DNA from: Candidatus Eiseniibacteriota bacterium
GTDB lineage: Bacteria; Orphanbacterota; Orphanbacteria; Orphanbacterales; Orphanbacteraceae
Reading direction: 5' to 3'
NCBI GenBank assembly: GCA_029262235.1
Contig: JAJCZU010000004.1
Location: 707,330-771,329 of the forward strand
DNA length: 64,000 nt
Shown: piece by piece, positions 1 through 8,399 of the stretch
Position numbering within the stretch: position 1 is the stretch's first letter
Layout: the number at the start of each line of letters is the position of its first letter
Program-made: the position numbers and the translations under genes
Notes under the pieces: generated by a model
Databases searched by the model: none
What the model was told of the DNA's origin: nothing
Seen by the model: only the letters and a program-made list of their open reading frames with translations

Positions 1-333
1 GCGAAGCAGAAAGTGCTTGCGATGGACATCGACGGGTATCGCCCCGGGCTGCCGCTCGAAAACATGCGCGTGGTCGGCGAAGCGGGGTATGCGGCGATTC
101 AGGCGGGCCTCTACAACATGGCGGCCGGCGGCTACATCACCGAGTACGAGAAGTTCATCGGCGGCAAGCTCGCGTATGTGCTCTGCGGCGGCGCCGTGTC
201 GTCCTCGGCACGGGTCAGCGAGCAGCACGTTCTCGATCTCGAGCGCGAGGCCTTCATGTCGCTCGTCGGCGAGCCGAAGACGCAGGAGCGCATGGAACAC
301 ATTCTGAAGACCGGGCGCCCGCTTCGGAATTAG
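1..333 (+). CDS. fadN: 3-hydroxyacyl-CoA dehydrogenase FadN, C-terminal end (partial)
   Basis: The frame is open from the first base, so this is the 3' end of a gene that starts outside the window. The 110 visible residues match the C-terminus of FadN-type 3-hydroxyacyl-CoA dehydrogenase/enoyl-CoA hydratase: a GYRP stretch, a GEAGYA segment, a GGYITEYE helix, and the closing LDLEREAF...GEPKTQERM...TGRPLRN signature. The family oxidises 3-hydroxyacyl-CoA to 3-ketoacyl-CoA in beta-oxidation. A thiolase and an acyl-CoA dehydrogenase follow at once, giving the same order as the fadN-fadA-fadE operon of Bacillus subtilis. The catalytic domains lie upstream and cannot be checked here. Confidence 0.9.
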   Translation, partial: AKQKVLAMDIDGYRPGLPLENMRVVGEAGYAAIQAGLYNMAAGGYITEYEKFIGGKLAYVLCGGAVSSSARVSEQHVLDLEREAFMSLVGEPKTQERMEHILKTGRPLRN

Positions 334-376
334 GCAGCGGGCATGAAACGAATCGACAGGGAGCAGAGGGAACACG

Positions 377-1570
377 ATGGCACGTGAAAACGAACCGGTA
401 ATCGTAAGCGCCGTCCGCACGGCGGTCGGCAAGTCGCCGCGCGGCACACTGCGCGAAACGCGCGCGGACGAAATGGCCGCGGCCGCGATGAAAGAGGCGC
501 TCGCGCGCATTCCCGACTTCGACCACGAAAAAATCGACGACGTCATTCTCGGCTGCGCGTTTCCCGAAGGATCGCAGGGGATGAACATGGCGCGCATTGC
601 GGCGCTCCGGGCGGGCATTCCGTATCAGGTGCCGGCGATGACGCTGAACCGTTTCTGTGCGAGCGGGCTCCAGTCGATCGCGCAGGCGGCCGACCGCATT
701 CGCGGCGGTGCGGCGAGCGTGATTATCGCGGGCGGCGCCGAGTCGATGAGCCTGATTCCGATGGGGGGCGACCGCTTCCTGCCGAATCCCGCGCTCCTGG
801 CCGAGAGTCCCGAGGCGTATCTCAACATGGGGCTCACCGCCGAGAAGGTCGCGGACCAGTACGACGTGCTGCGCGAAGATCAGGACCGCTTCGCGCATCA
901 CTCGCATGAGAAGGCGATCGCGGCGATCCGCGAAGGGCGTTTCGAAGACGAGATCGTGCCGCTGACCGTGCAGCTTAAATCGCCGGGGAAGAACGGCAAG
1001 ATCGACGTGCGCGAAGTCGAGTTCAAGACCGACGAGGGACCGCGCGGGGATTCGACGCTCGAAGCGCTCGGCAAACTGCGCCCCGTGTTTCGCGAGGGCG
1101 GATCGGTGACGGCGGGGAATTCATCGCAGACGAGCGACGGCGCCGGGGCGGCCGTGCTCATGAGCCGCGCGGAGGCCGAACGAATCGGCGCGGCACCGCT
1201 GGCGCACTTCGCCGGTTTCGCGGTGGCCGGCGTGCCGCCGGATCTCATGGGGATCGGGCCCGTGGCCGCCATACCGAAGCTGATCGCGCAGGCGGGAATC
1301 TCGATCGACGACGTGGATCTCTTCGAAATCAACGAAGCGTTTGCGGCGCAGGCGCTCTACGTATTGCGGGAGCTCGGGATCCCGGGCGAGAAGGTAAACG
1401 TGAACGGCGGGGCGATCGCACTCGGTCATCCGCTCGGCGCGACAGGCGCAAAACTGACCGCGACACTGCTGCATGAAATGAAGCGGCGGGACGCGAAATA
1501 CGGAATCGTAAGTATGTGCGTGGGGGGCGGCATGGGAGCAGCCGGCCTCTTCGAGCGGAACGGAGGATAA
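377..1570 (+). CDS. fadA: acetyl-CoA acyltransferase (3-ketoacyl-CoA thiolase)
   Basis: This 397-residue protein has the length of a biosynthetic/degradative thiolase and carries the whole active site: nucleophile Cys94 in NRFCASGLQS, His351 in the GGAIALGHPLGATG block, and the second catalytic Cys381 in SMCVGGGMG. It would cleave 3-ketoacyl-CoA with CoA to give acetyl-CoA and a shortened acyl-CoA, the last step of beta-oxidation in the cytoplasm. The start follows an AGGGA-type ribosome site 43 bp after fadN, and fadE begins one base after its stop, so the three are almost certainly one transcript. Position between fadN and fadE favours a degradative role over acetoacetyl-CoA synthesis. Confidence 0.95.
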   Translation: MARENEPVIVSAVRTAVGKSPRGTLRETRADEMAAAAMKEALARIPDFDHEKIDDVILGCAFPEGSQGMNMARIAALRAGIPYQVPAMTLNRFCASGLQSIAQAADRIRGGAASVIIAGGAESMSLIPMGGDRFLPNPALLAESPEAYLNMGLTAEKVADQYDVLREDQDRFAHHSHEKAIAAIREGRFEDEIVPLTVQLKSPGKNGKIDVREVEFKTDEGPRGDSTLEALGKLRPVFREGGSVTAGNSSQTSDGAGAAVLMSRAEAERIGAAPLAHFAGFAVAGVPPDLMGIGPVAAIPKLIAQAGISIDDVDLFEINEAFAAQALYVLRELGIPGEKVNVNGGAIALGHPLGATGAKLTATLLHEMKRRDAKYGIVSMCVGGGMGAAGLFERNGG

Positions 1571-1571
1571 C

Positions 1572-3365
1572 GTGAGCGACGCGACGACGAGAAATCTACG
1601 CAGCGGAGAGTTTCTGATCGAGCAGGCAACGCCCGACCAGGTGTTTGTGCCGGAGCACTTCGATCAGGAAGACGCCATGATCGGGCAGACGGTCGAAAAG
1701 TTCATACGCGAACAGGTTCTTCCCGTCAAAGACCGGCTCGACGCGCAGGAAGTAGGCATTCACAAGAAGCTGCTCGCGGAACTCGGCGCGCTCGGTATCT
1801 TCATGGCGGACGTGCCCGAAGAGATGGACGGCCTCGGCGTCAGCAAGAAGGCAACGATGCGCGTGGCGGAGAAAATCGGCCTCGCGAGTTCGTTCACGCC
1901 CGCGTGCGTCGTGCAGGCGGGCATCGGCGGCCTCCCGATCATCTACTTCGGGAACGACGACCAGCGCGGCCGCTATCTCGAAGGCATCATGACCGGCACG
2001 ATGGCCACGGCCTACGCGCTTACGGAACCCGGCAGCGGGTCGGACGCGCTTGCCGCGAAGTCGACCGCCGCCTGGGACGAGGCGAAGAACGCGTACTTGT
2101 TGAACGGCACGAAGCAGTTCATTACGAACGCGGCGTTCGCGGACATCTTCATCGTGTTCGCGAAAGTCGACGGCGAACAGTTCACGTGCTTTATCTGCGA
2201 GAAAGACATGCCCGGGCTCAGCACGGGCCCCGAAGAGCACAAGATGGGGCTCAAGGGCTCGTCGACGCGCGCGCTGATCCTCGAGAACGTGGCCGTTCCG
2301 AAAGAAAACGTACTCGGCGAAATCGGCAAGGGGCATCGGATCGCGTTCAACGTGCTGAACATCGGACGCCTGAAACTCGCGCCGGCGCTTCTCGGCGGCA
2401 TGAAGAATTCGCTCGAAGACGGGATCAAGTACGCGACTGAACGTCATCAGTTCAAGAAGCCGCTTTCTGACTTCGGGCTGATCAAGCAGAAGATCGCGGG
2501 TGCCGCGATGCGCACGTATGCCACGGAGTCGATGCTCTATCGTACGGCGGATCTGATCGACGAGCATATTGCCGCTGCGAAATCCGCGGGCGAAACCGAC
2601 ACGCCGAAAGCGACGGTGGCGGCCCTCAAGGAGTTCGCGGTCGAATGCTCGATCAATAAAGTGTACTCGAGTGAAGCGCTCGACTGGATCGTCGACGAAA
2701 TGGTGCAGCTGCACGGCGGCTACGGATTCATTGCCGAGTATCCGGCCGAAGGCGCGTACCGTGACGCGCGGATCAACCGTCTCTGGGAGGGCACGAGCGA
2801 AGTCAACCGTATGATCATTACGGGCACGCTGCTTACGCGTTCGATGAAGGGCGAGTTGCCGCTGCTCGGGCACATCAAGAAGATTTCCGAGTCGCTCATG
2901 ATGCGCCGCGGCACTGAAGAGATTCCGGACGGGCTGCTCGGGGCGGAAAGCGTCGTGATCGAGAACGCGAAGAAGATTTCGCTGTTCGTGGCCGGCGCGG
3001 CGGCACAGAAGTTCATGATGACGATGCAGGATCAGCAGGAGATTCTGGGGTGGTGCGCCGACATGATCATCCAGACGTTCGTGATGCAATCGCTCTACCT
3101 GCGTACGAAGAAGCTCGAAGGCGAGCGGGACGCGGCCGAAGTGAAAGCGCGCGCGGCGGCCGTCACGATGGCGGTCGAAGAAGGCTTCCAGCTCATCGAA
3201 GGGCGTGCGCGAAGTGTGCTGGCGGCGACGGCATCGGGTGAAGAGCTTCGCAGCATGATGTCGATGTTCAAGAAACTGACGCGGCGCGAATCGCTGAACC
3301 AGGTCGAGGCCGGCCAGACGCTGTCCGACTTCGTGGTGGCGAAGGGAGTTTACCCATTCGTATAG
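1572..3365 (+). CDS. fadE: acyl-CoA dehydrogenase, FadE (YusJ) type
   Basis: The 597-residue flavoprotein catalyses the first, FAD-dependent dehydrogenation of acyl-CoA. Visible family marks are the ALTEPGSGSDA flavin/substrate motif, the KQFITNA and GLKGSSTR segments of the middle beta domain, the QLHGGYGFIAEYPAEGAYRDARI helix region (motif QLHGGYGF) and the EGTSEVNR signature that holds the usual catalytic glutamate. It is longer than short-chain dehydrogenases (about 380 residues) because of a C-terminal helical extension, as in B. subtilis FadE and mitochondrial VLCAD/ACAD9. The GTG start lies one base after the thiolase stop behind a GGAGGA site. The electron acceptor (ETF) is not encoded in the window. 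Confidence 0.93.
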   Translation: MSDATTRNLRSGEFLIEQATPDQVFVPEHFDQEDAMIGQTVEKFIREQVLPVKDRLDAQEVGIHKKLLAELGALGIFMADVPEEMDGLGVSKKATMRVAEKIGLASSFTPACVVQAGIGGLPIIYFGNDDQRGRYLEGIMTGTMATAYALTEPGSGSDALAAKSTAAWDEAKNAYLLNGTKQFITNAAFADIFIVFAKVDGEQFTCFICEKDMPGLSTGPEEHKMGLKGSSTRALILENVAVPKENVLGEIGKGHRIAFNVLNIGRLKLAPALLGGMKNSLEDGIKYATERHQFKKPLSDFGLIKQKIAGAAMRTYATESMLYRTADLIDEHIAAAKSAGETDTPKATVAALKEFAVECSINKVYSSEALDWIVDEMVQLHGGYGFIAEYPAEGAYRDARINRLWEGTSEVNRMIITGTLLTRSMKGELPLLGHIKKISESLMMRRGTEEIPDGLLGAESVVIENAKKISLFVAGAAAQKFMMTMQDQQEILGWCADMIIQTFVMQSLYLRTKKLEGERDAAEVKARAAAVTMAVEEGFQLIEGRARSVLAATASGEELRSMMSMFKKLTRRESLNQVEAGQTLSDFVVAKGVYPFV

Positions 3366-4240
3366 ACGACCTGACGAAGATCGAGGATCTCACGGGGCGC
3401 GTCGTGATCATTACGGGCGCGAGCCGCGGCATCGGGCGCGACATCGCGATCGAACTCGGCCGGCGCGGGTGCAAAGTCGCGTGCGCGGCGCGATCAACGG
3501 GGTCGACGGAAGCGCTTCCGGGCTCGGTGCACGAAACCGCCGCCGCGATCGAAGCTGCGGGCGGCGAGGCGCTCGCGATCCCCACAGATGTACGCAAAGA
3601 GCAGGAAATCGACGCCCTCGTCGCGGCCACGGTCGCGAAATGGGGCGGCCTCGACATCTACATTCACAATGCCGGCGCGCTCTTCTGGAAGAACGTCGAA
3701 GAGACGCCGCTCTCGCGCTTCGATCTTGTCATGGACGTAAACGCGCGCGCCGCATTCGCGGGCGCCCACGCGGCGCTCCCCCATATGAAGGCGCGCGGCG
3801 GCGGCCACATTCTCGTCTTCTCGCCTCCCATCGAACCCGCGCTTGCCGCCGGCAAGGTCGCGTACTTCATCTCGAAGTTCGGCATGACGCTGCTCGCACA
3901 CGGCCTCGCAGAAGAGGTGCGCGCCGACAACATCGCCGTGAACGCGCTCTGGCCCGCCACGCTGATCGAATCGCAGGCGACGATCAACCATCACCTCGGA
4001 ACGCCCGCGCTCTGGCGAAAGCCCGCGATCCTGACGGACGCCGTGCTCGTGATCCTCTCCCGCACCGCGAAGGAACTGACGGGCCGCGCCCTGATCGACG
4101 AAGACCTGCTGCGCAAGAACGGCGTCACCGATTTCGCGGAGTACAGCTGCGTGGAAGGCGGAACGCCGCTTCGCATCGTCGGCGACGACGGCAGGAAGCT
4201 CTGGGACAGGATGCGAAGCCGCAAAGGCGGATCGTCGTGA
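3356..4240 (+). CDS. short-chain dehydrogenase/reductase, HSDL2-like
   Basis: A Rossmann-fold SDR that probably reduces or oxidises an acyl or hydroxy-lipid substrate. The TGASRGIG cofactor motif, NAG strand and YFISK catalytic Tyr-Lys are present, followed by the NALWPATLIESQA stretch typical of HSDL2-type SDRs. The first ordinary start codon is GTG at 3404, but that would cut off most of the first beta strand (LTGRVVIITG). In-frame sequence upstream reads DDLTKIEDLTGRV and a strong GGGAG site (3344-3348) sits seven bases before an ATT codon at 3356. I therefore annotate an ATT start overlapping the end of fadE by ten bases; GTG 3404 or CTG 3371 remain possible. It ends overlapping the thioesterase start. 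Confidence 0.85.
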   Translation: MRIDDLTKIEDLTGRVVIITGASRGIGRDIAIELGRRGCKVACAARSTGSTEALPGSVHETAAAIEAAGGEALAIPTDVRKEQEIDALVAATVAKWGGLDIYIHNAGALFWKNVEETPLSRFDLVMDVNARAAFAGAHAALPHMKARGGGHILVFSPPIEPALAAGKVAYFISKFGMTLLAHGLAEEVRADNIAVNALWPATLIESQATINHHLGTPALWRKPAILTDAVLVILSRTAKELTGRALIDEDLLRKNGVTDFAEYSCVEGGTPLRIVGDDGRKLWDRMRSRKGGSS

Positions 4241-4719
4241 CGAAGCCTTCGGACGACGCCCCCGCGAGCAGCCTCTTTCCATTCACGGTGGAAGTCGCCG
4301 TGCGCGGCTACGAAATCGACGTGTACGGTCACACGAAGAACTCCGTCTACTTGAACTGGCTGGAGCACGCTCTCTGGGAGATGGGGCGCGAACCCGAGTT
4401 CGTGGCGCTTTTCGCCGGAATCCAGAGCGTGGCGCGCCGCGTGTCACTCGAATTCGTGACCGAAACGAAACTCGGAGATCGCCTCGCGGTCACTCTCTGG
4501 CCGCGAGCTGCAGGGAATACGAGCTTTACAATGGGCGCCCGGATCAGCATCATCGAATCCGACGACCCGGCGCGACAAGGCGCCGTGGCGCTGAAAGCTT
4601 CGATCGTGCAGGTCTGTGTCCGGCCCGGTGTCGGTAAAGTGCCTCTCCCCGAAGCCGCCCGTCGTCATGTCCCGGCGAACGATCCCGGCGACGAACCGCC
4701 CCTGCGACAGTCTCGTTAA
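4237..4719 (+). CDS. acyl-CoA thioesterase, 4HBT hot-dog family
   Basis: This 160-residue protein has the YbgC/4-hydroxybenzoyl-CoA thioesterase signature near its N-terminus: RGYEIDVYGHTKNSVYLNWLEHA, in which the Asp of YEIDVYGH is the expected catalytic acid and the following helix packs against the CoA site (motif given in parts: GYEID, GHTKNSVYLNW). It should hydrolyse a fatty acyl- or hydroxyacyl-CoA in the cytoplasm. The GTG start at 4237 overlaps the SDR stop as GTGA, which implies translational coupling. It is the last cytoplasmic enzyme of the beta-oxidation run and may relieve CoA trapping or release products. Confidence 0.85.
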   Translation: MTKPSDDAPASSLFPFTVEVAVRGYEIDVYGHTKNSVYLNWLEHALWEMGREPEFVALFAGIQSVARRVSLEFVTETKLGDRLAVTLWPRAAGNTSFTMGARISIIESDDPARQGAVALKASIVQVCVRPGVGKVPLPEAARRHVPANDPGDEPPLRQSR

Positions 4720-4730
4720 CGGAGGTTTCG

Positions 4731-5399
4731 ATGTTTCCCACTCGTCCCGCGTGCGTGCCACGCGCGTTCGCCGTGCTTGCTCTTTCGCTTCTTCTGGCGG
4801 GCTTCGCCTCGGCGATTACGATCGAAAAGGGGACCGAAACCTTTACGGGCAAGATCGACGAACTCTCCTTTCCCCGCACGATTACGGTCAGTGACGGATC
4901 GTACGAACGGGAGCTTGCGGCAACCGGTTCCGGACTTCGCACGAAGTTTCGTTTCAAGGTGTACGAAGCCGTGCTGTACGTATCGCCGTCTTCGCTTCCT
5001 CCGGCCACCGCGGCTGAAATCGCACGCCCTGCCGTGGCAAAGAGAATCGAAATGCACTTTCGGCGTGGCGTCGACGCCGACAAGATGACGGGCGCGTTTC
5101 GTGACGGATTCAAAAAGGTGCTCGGGGAGAAGGGGATGGAGCCCTTCGAAACCGAGATCGAGCGTTTCCTTTCGTTCTTCGATGCGAAGATCGAGGAGGA
5201 AGAAACGATCGCCCTTACCTGGCTGCCCGGCGGAAAATTGATTACGGAAGTTCGCGGGGTGACGAAGCCGGTCATGACCGACGCGAAACTGAGTGAGGCG
5301 CTTTTTCTGATCTGGCTGGGGGATGATCCTGTCAGTAAGGACTTACGCCGGGATCTTCTCCGCCTCGTCTCGGCAGAGTCGTTCGAGTCTTCTCAGTAA
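4731..5399 (+). CDS. exported chalcone-isomerase-like protein
   Basis: The 222-residue product begins with a clear signal peptide (hydrophobic run VLALSLLLAGFASA ending near residue 28). The mature part resembles the chalcone isomerase-like domain family found in bacterial periplasmic proteins (Chalcone_3 type): GSGLRTKFRFKVYEAVLYV, a KRIEMHFRRGVDADKM segment, and LTWLPGGKL near the end. Bacterial members have no proven isomerase activity. In plants, proteins of this fold (FAPs) bind fatty acids. Its place between a beta-oxidation operon and a FadL porin gene suggests a periplasmic fatty-acid carrier, which is inference. A GGAGG site lies just before the ATG. The transport neighbours are in the same direction. 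Confidence 0.75.
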   Translation: MFPTRPACVPRAFAVLALSLLLAGFASAITIEKGTETFTGKIDELSFPRTITVSDGSYERELAATGSGLRTKFRFKVYEAVLYVSPSSLPPATAAEIARPAVAKRIEMHFRRGVDADKMTGAFRDGFKKVLGEKGMEPFETEIERFLSFFDAKIEEEETIALTWLPGGKLITEVRGVTKPVMTDAKLSEALFLIWLGDDPVSKDLRRDLLRLVSAESFESSQ

Positions 5400-5541
5400 G
5401 CTCTTCAATCGTTACTACTTGTGCCTCTTTTTCCCTTCCCGGAATCTTCCGTTTTCGCTTTTTCCGAGCCTCCGAATGTGGTACCGATATTAATGCCCCG
5501 TACGAATAGCGCGGCTTCCCGGCATTGAGAAGGAGGTTCTA

Positions 5542-6861
5542 TTGAAACAGCTGTCGTGTATCGCGATCGCTTCGATTCTCGTGGTGTGCGCCGGAACGGC
5601 GGAAGCCGGCGGGTTCAACATCTACGAAATGAGCGCGCGCGCTACGGCACTCGGCGGCGCGTTCACGGCAACGGCCGACGATCCGTCCGCGCTCTTCTAC
5701 AATCCGGCCGGAACGGCGTGGCTTCCGGAAGGGTGGGCGGTCTCGGCGAACATGGCGGGCGCGATGCCGCACACCGAGTTCGCGATCGCGAGCGGCATTA
5801 CGGAGCTCGCCTTCCCCGGCGACCCGGTTTCGAAGACCAGAGACGCGGTCTTCACCCCATCCGGCCTCTATATCACCTATCGACATGACGACGAATGGTC
5901 GTACGGCTTTGCCGTTTCGACCCCGTTCGGGCTCGGCGTCGAGTGGGACGACCCGTTCGCGTTTCCCGGGCGCCCGCTCAGCGTGAACGCGCAGATTCAG
6001 GGCCTCTACTTCGGGCCCTCGGTGACGTTCATGCCCGATCCGCGGATCGCGTTCTCGTTCGGCGCGAACGGGGTCATTACGCACCTGCAGCTCGAGCGCC
6101 ATCAGTTCCAGAATTTCGGCGGCGACAACATGCGTTACGACGTAGCCGAGATCGAGCTGCGCGGCACGAGCGAACTCTCCGCCGCGCCGCAGGCTTCGAT
6201 CATGGTGAAGCCGAACGACAAACTTTCGATCGGCGTGAATTACCGTGGCGGCGTCACGAACACGTTCAAGGACCAGGAAGTGAATTTCACCGTGTTCGAC
6301 CAGCCCGCCGAGCGCCAGTCGCTCGAAGACGCGGTGCGCGCACAGATCAACGGTCTCGGTGAGCAGAAAGTGTCGGGCGATCTCGACTTCCCGGCCATTC
6401 TGATGACGGGCGTCCGGTATCAGTTCACGCCCGCGTTTTCGCTCGAAGGCGACTTCATCTGGTTCAACTGGGCCGCATTCGACGAAGTCATTCTGGAGTT
6501 CACGAACGCGGCGCTCACGACCGATCTTCGCGAAGATTACGCCGACGGCCAGCAGTATCGTTTCGGTGCTGAGTACGTGTTCAACGAGAACGTGCGCGGC
6601 ATGGCCGGTTTCGTGTTCGACAACTCGCCGCAACCGGACGGCAGCGTGAGCCCGCTTCTGCCTGACGCGAACCGTCTCGACTACAGCTTCGGCCTGTCGT
6701 ACGGGGGGAGCAGCTGGGAAGTCACGGCCGCCTACATGTTCGTCGACTTCAAAGAACGCTCGACAGTCGAGGACGGCGTGGGGCTCAACTTCGAAGGCTT
6801 CGACGGCGCGTATGACACCGTCGTGCACATTCCCACCGTCGGCTTCACGAAGTACTTCTAG
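5542..6861 (+). CDS. outer-membrane long-chain fatty acid transporter, FadL/OmpP1 family
   Basis: A 439-residue beta-barrel with a signal peptide (cleavage near AEA-GG, residue 23). After cleavage the N-terminal hatch region reads GGFNIYEMSARATALGG, followed by the family hallmark ALFYNPAG (NPA motif). The protein ends in an aromatic residue (KYF), as outer-membrane barrels do. FadL proteins let hydrophobic compounds, classically long-chain fatty acids, cross the outer membrane. The TTG start is chosen because a perfect AGGAGG site (5531-5536) sits five bases before it and the signal peptide begins there. The gene lies between the CHI-like carrier candidate and an SGNH-hydrolase lipoprotein, and the locus as a whole looks built for lipid use. 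Confidence 0.9.
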   Translation: MKQLSCIAIASILVVCAGTAEAGGFNIYEMSARATALGGAFTATADDPSALFYNPAGTAWLPEGWAVSANMAGAMPHTEFAIASGITELAFPGDPVSKTRDAVFTPSGLYITYRHDDEWSYGFAVSTPFGLGVEWDDPFAFPGRPLSVNAQIQGLYFGPSVTFMPDPRIAFSFGANGVITHLQLERHQFQNFGGDNMRYDVAEIELRGTSELSAAPQASIMVKPNDKLSIGVNYRGGVTNTFKDQEVNFTVFDQPAERQSLEDAVRAQINGLGEQKVSGDLDFPAILMTGVRYQFTPAFSLEGDFIWFNWAAFDEVILEFTNAALTTDLREDYADGQQYRFGAEYVFNENVRGMAGFVFDNSPQPDGSVSPLLPDANRLDYSFGLSYGGSSWEVTAAYMFVDFKERSTVEDGVGLNFEGFDGAYDTVVHIPTVGFTKYF

Positions 6862-6875
6862 GAGGAGGGACGAAC

Positions 6876-8294
6876 ATGAAACGGACCATTTTCTTCAGCA
6901 TGCTCGCCGCCCTTCTTTTCGCCTCGGTCCTCGCGGGCTGTTCCGCGAACGCGCCGGACGCTCCGGTGATTTCCGAAACGCAGCTCGACATTCCCGTAAC
7001 GCTCGGCGCGCTCGGGAATTCGCTGACGGCGGGCTTCATCAACGGGGGACTGGTCGAGAGCGGTCAGGTCGGGAGTTTTCCGAATCTCGTCGCGCAGAAC
7101 ATGGGACTGGGCGAACTGGAGCAGCCGATCGTCGGCGCGCCGGGGGTCGGGCCGCTCGGCACGCCGCTCTTCGTGAACGGCGACGGAGCGATCACGTCGA
7201 ACCTCATTGATCCGACGACGATCCCCGGCCTCCTGCTCAATGCGTTTCATCCGGTTCCCTACGATAATCTCGGCGTGCCGGGAGCGACCACATCCAATAT
7301 GGTGCGAGGTACGAGCAGCCAGAACACGAACGGCAACGTCTTTTTCGATCTGGTGCTTCGGAACAGCGCGCTGCCGCCCGGTGGGCTGTCGCAGCTCGAT
7401 CAGATGCTTGCGCTACGCCCCACGTTCCTGCTGCTCTGGGTCGGCGCGAACGACATTCTCGGGGGGGCGACCGGCGGCAATCCCGCAATCGGTGTGAATC
7501 TCACGCCGCTCGCGTCTTTCGAAACCGACTTCGTCGCGATATGCGATGCGATCACCGGCGCGGGGCTGAGCCGTGTGGTCGTCGCGAACATACCGAGTGT
7601 ACTTTCGGCGCCGCGTTTCACGACGATTCCGCTCACGGCCGAAGTCGCGCCCGGAGTCCATGTGCGATGGGTGATGGACGAGGATACGGACGGCGACGGG
7701 GACGATGTCGTTGCCGTTCTGCTGACGGCGCCGGTCAGCGATCCGAGCGTGGCCCCGCAGTATCTGCCGGGCGGCGGCAGCTCGATCCCGAGCAACCAGA
7801 CGATTACGGAGGCGGAGCTTGCGGTTCTCGAAGATCTGACCGAAGATTACAACGATGTCATTCTGCGCGAAGGGAACAGCCGCGGCTGGGGTTTCGTCGA
7901 CGCGTTCACGGAACTGCTTGCATTGCCGGGAGATCCGACCGATCCGACCGCCTTCACGCAGCTGAACAGAATCTTCCCGTGGGACGGTTCGCAGCAGAAT
8001 CCGTACTCCGGGTTCAGTCTCGACGGCGTTCATCCGAGCGAGAAGGGGCAGGCAAGAACCGCGAACCTGTTCATAAGCGAGCTGAACGCGACGTTCGGCC
8101 TGGGCATTCCCGCAGTGGACGAGGACGGAATCTTCAACGTGACCGGGTTCGAACTGGCGCCGGGATTCGTTCCGCCTCGCGGCGGCAAGAACGCGATGCC
8201 GTTCCTCGACGATAACGCGAAGCGCAATCTCGAAGCGTTCACGCAGCTGTCGCAGCCGAAGCACGCGCTGCCGTTTCTGTCTTCGGGCAGGTAG
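6876..8294 (+). CDS. SGNH/GDSL-hydrolase lipoprotein
   Basis: The 472-residue protein has a lipobox (SVLAGC, lipidated Cys22) and the blocks of an SGNH esterase: block I GALGNSLTAG with nucleophile Ser49, block III GANDI, and block V DGVHPSEKG with the catalytic Asp and His. It is therefore expected to be a membrane-anchored lipase or esterase on the cell surface or in the periplasm. An insertion between blocks III and V (about residues 250-350) carries acidic DTDGDGDD repeats that could bind calcium. The start follows a GGAGG site 14 bp after the FadL gene, so the two are co-transcribed; the esterase could release fatty acids that FadL then imports. Confidence 0.85.
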   Translation: MKRTIFFSMLAALLFASVLAGCSANAPDAPVISETQLDIPVTLGALGNSLTAGFINGGLVESGQVGSFPNLVAQNMGLGELEQPIVGAPGVGPLGTPLFVNGDGAITSNLIDPTTIPGLLLNAFHPVPYDNLGVPGATTSNMVRGTSSQNTNGNVFFDLVLRNSALPPGGLSQLDQMLALRPTFLLLWVGANDILGGATGGNPAIGVNLTPLASFETDFVAICDAITGAGLSRVVVANIPSVLSAPRFTTIPLTAEVAPGVHVRWVMDEDTDGDGDDVVAVLLTAPVSDPSVAPQYLPGGGSSIPSNQTITEAELAVLEDLTEDYNDVILREGNSRGWGFVDAFTELLALPGDPTDPTAFTQLNRIFPWDGSQQNPYSGFSLDGVHPSEKGQARTANLFISELNATFGLGIPAVDEDGIFNVTGFELAPGFVPPRGGKNAMPFLDDNAKRNLEAFTQLSQPKHALPFLSSGR

Positions 8295-8325
8295 TCTGCC
8301 TACTTGAATCAATACTACGAACGAA

Positions 8326-8351
8326 AAGGGGAGCCGCCATCGGCTCCCCTT
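8326..8351. terminator. bidirectional hairpin terminator between convergent genes
   Basis: A perfect 11-bp stem (AAGGGGAGCCG at 8326-8336 pairing with 8341-8351) around a four-base CCAT loop lies between the lipoprotein gene and the convergent TPR gene. A short T run (8355-8358) follows on the plus strand and an A run precedes it at 8324-8327, giving a T run on the minus strand. Both genes could end here. Confidence 0.75.
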
Positions 8352-8399
8352 CGCGTTTTGAGACCCCTCTCGTTTTTGCTGACCCGATCCTTCTCCTTT

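Noticed and set aside
1596..3089. A 497-codon open frame antisense to fadE
   Set aside because: fadE has all family motifs on the plus strand and sits in an operon. The antisense product has no recognisable feature.
5440..5455. CGGAATCTTCCG plus TTTT as a terminator after the CHI-like gene
   Set aside because: The loop would be two bases, too short to fold as drawn, and the remaining stem is weak. Read-through into the FadL gene is as likely.
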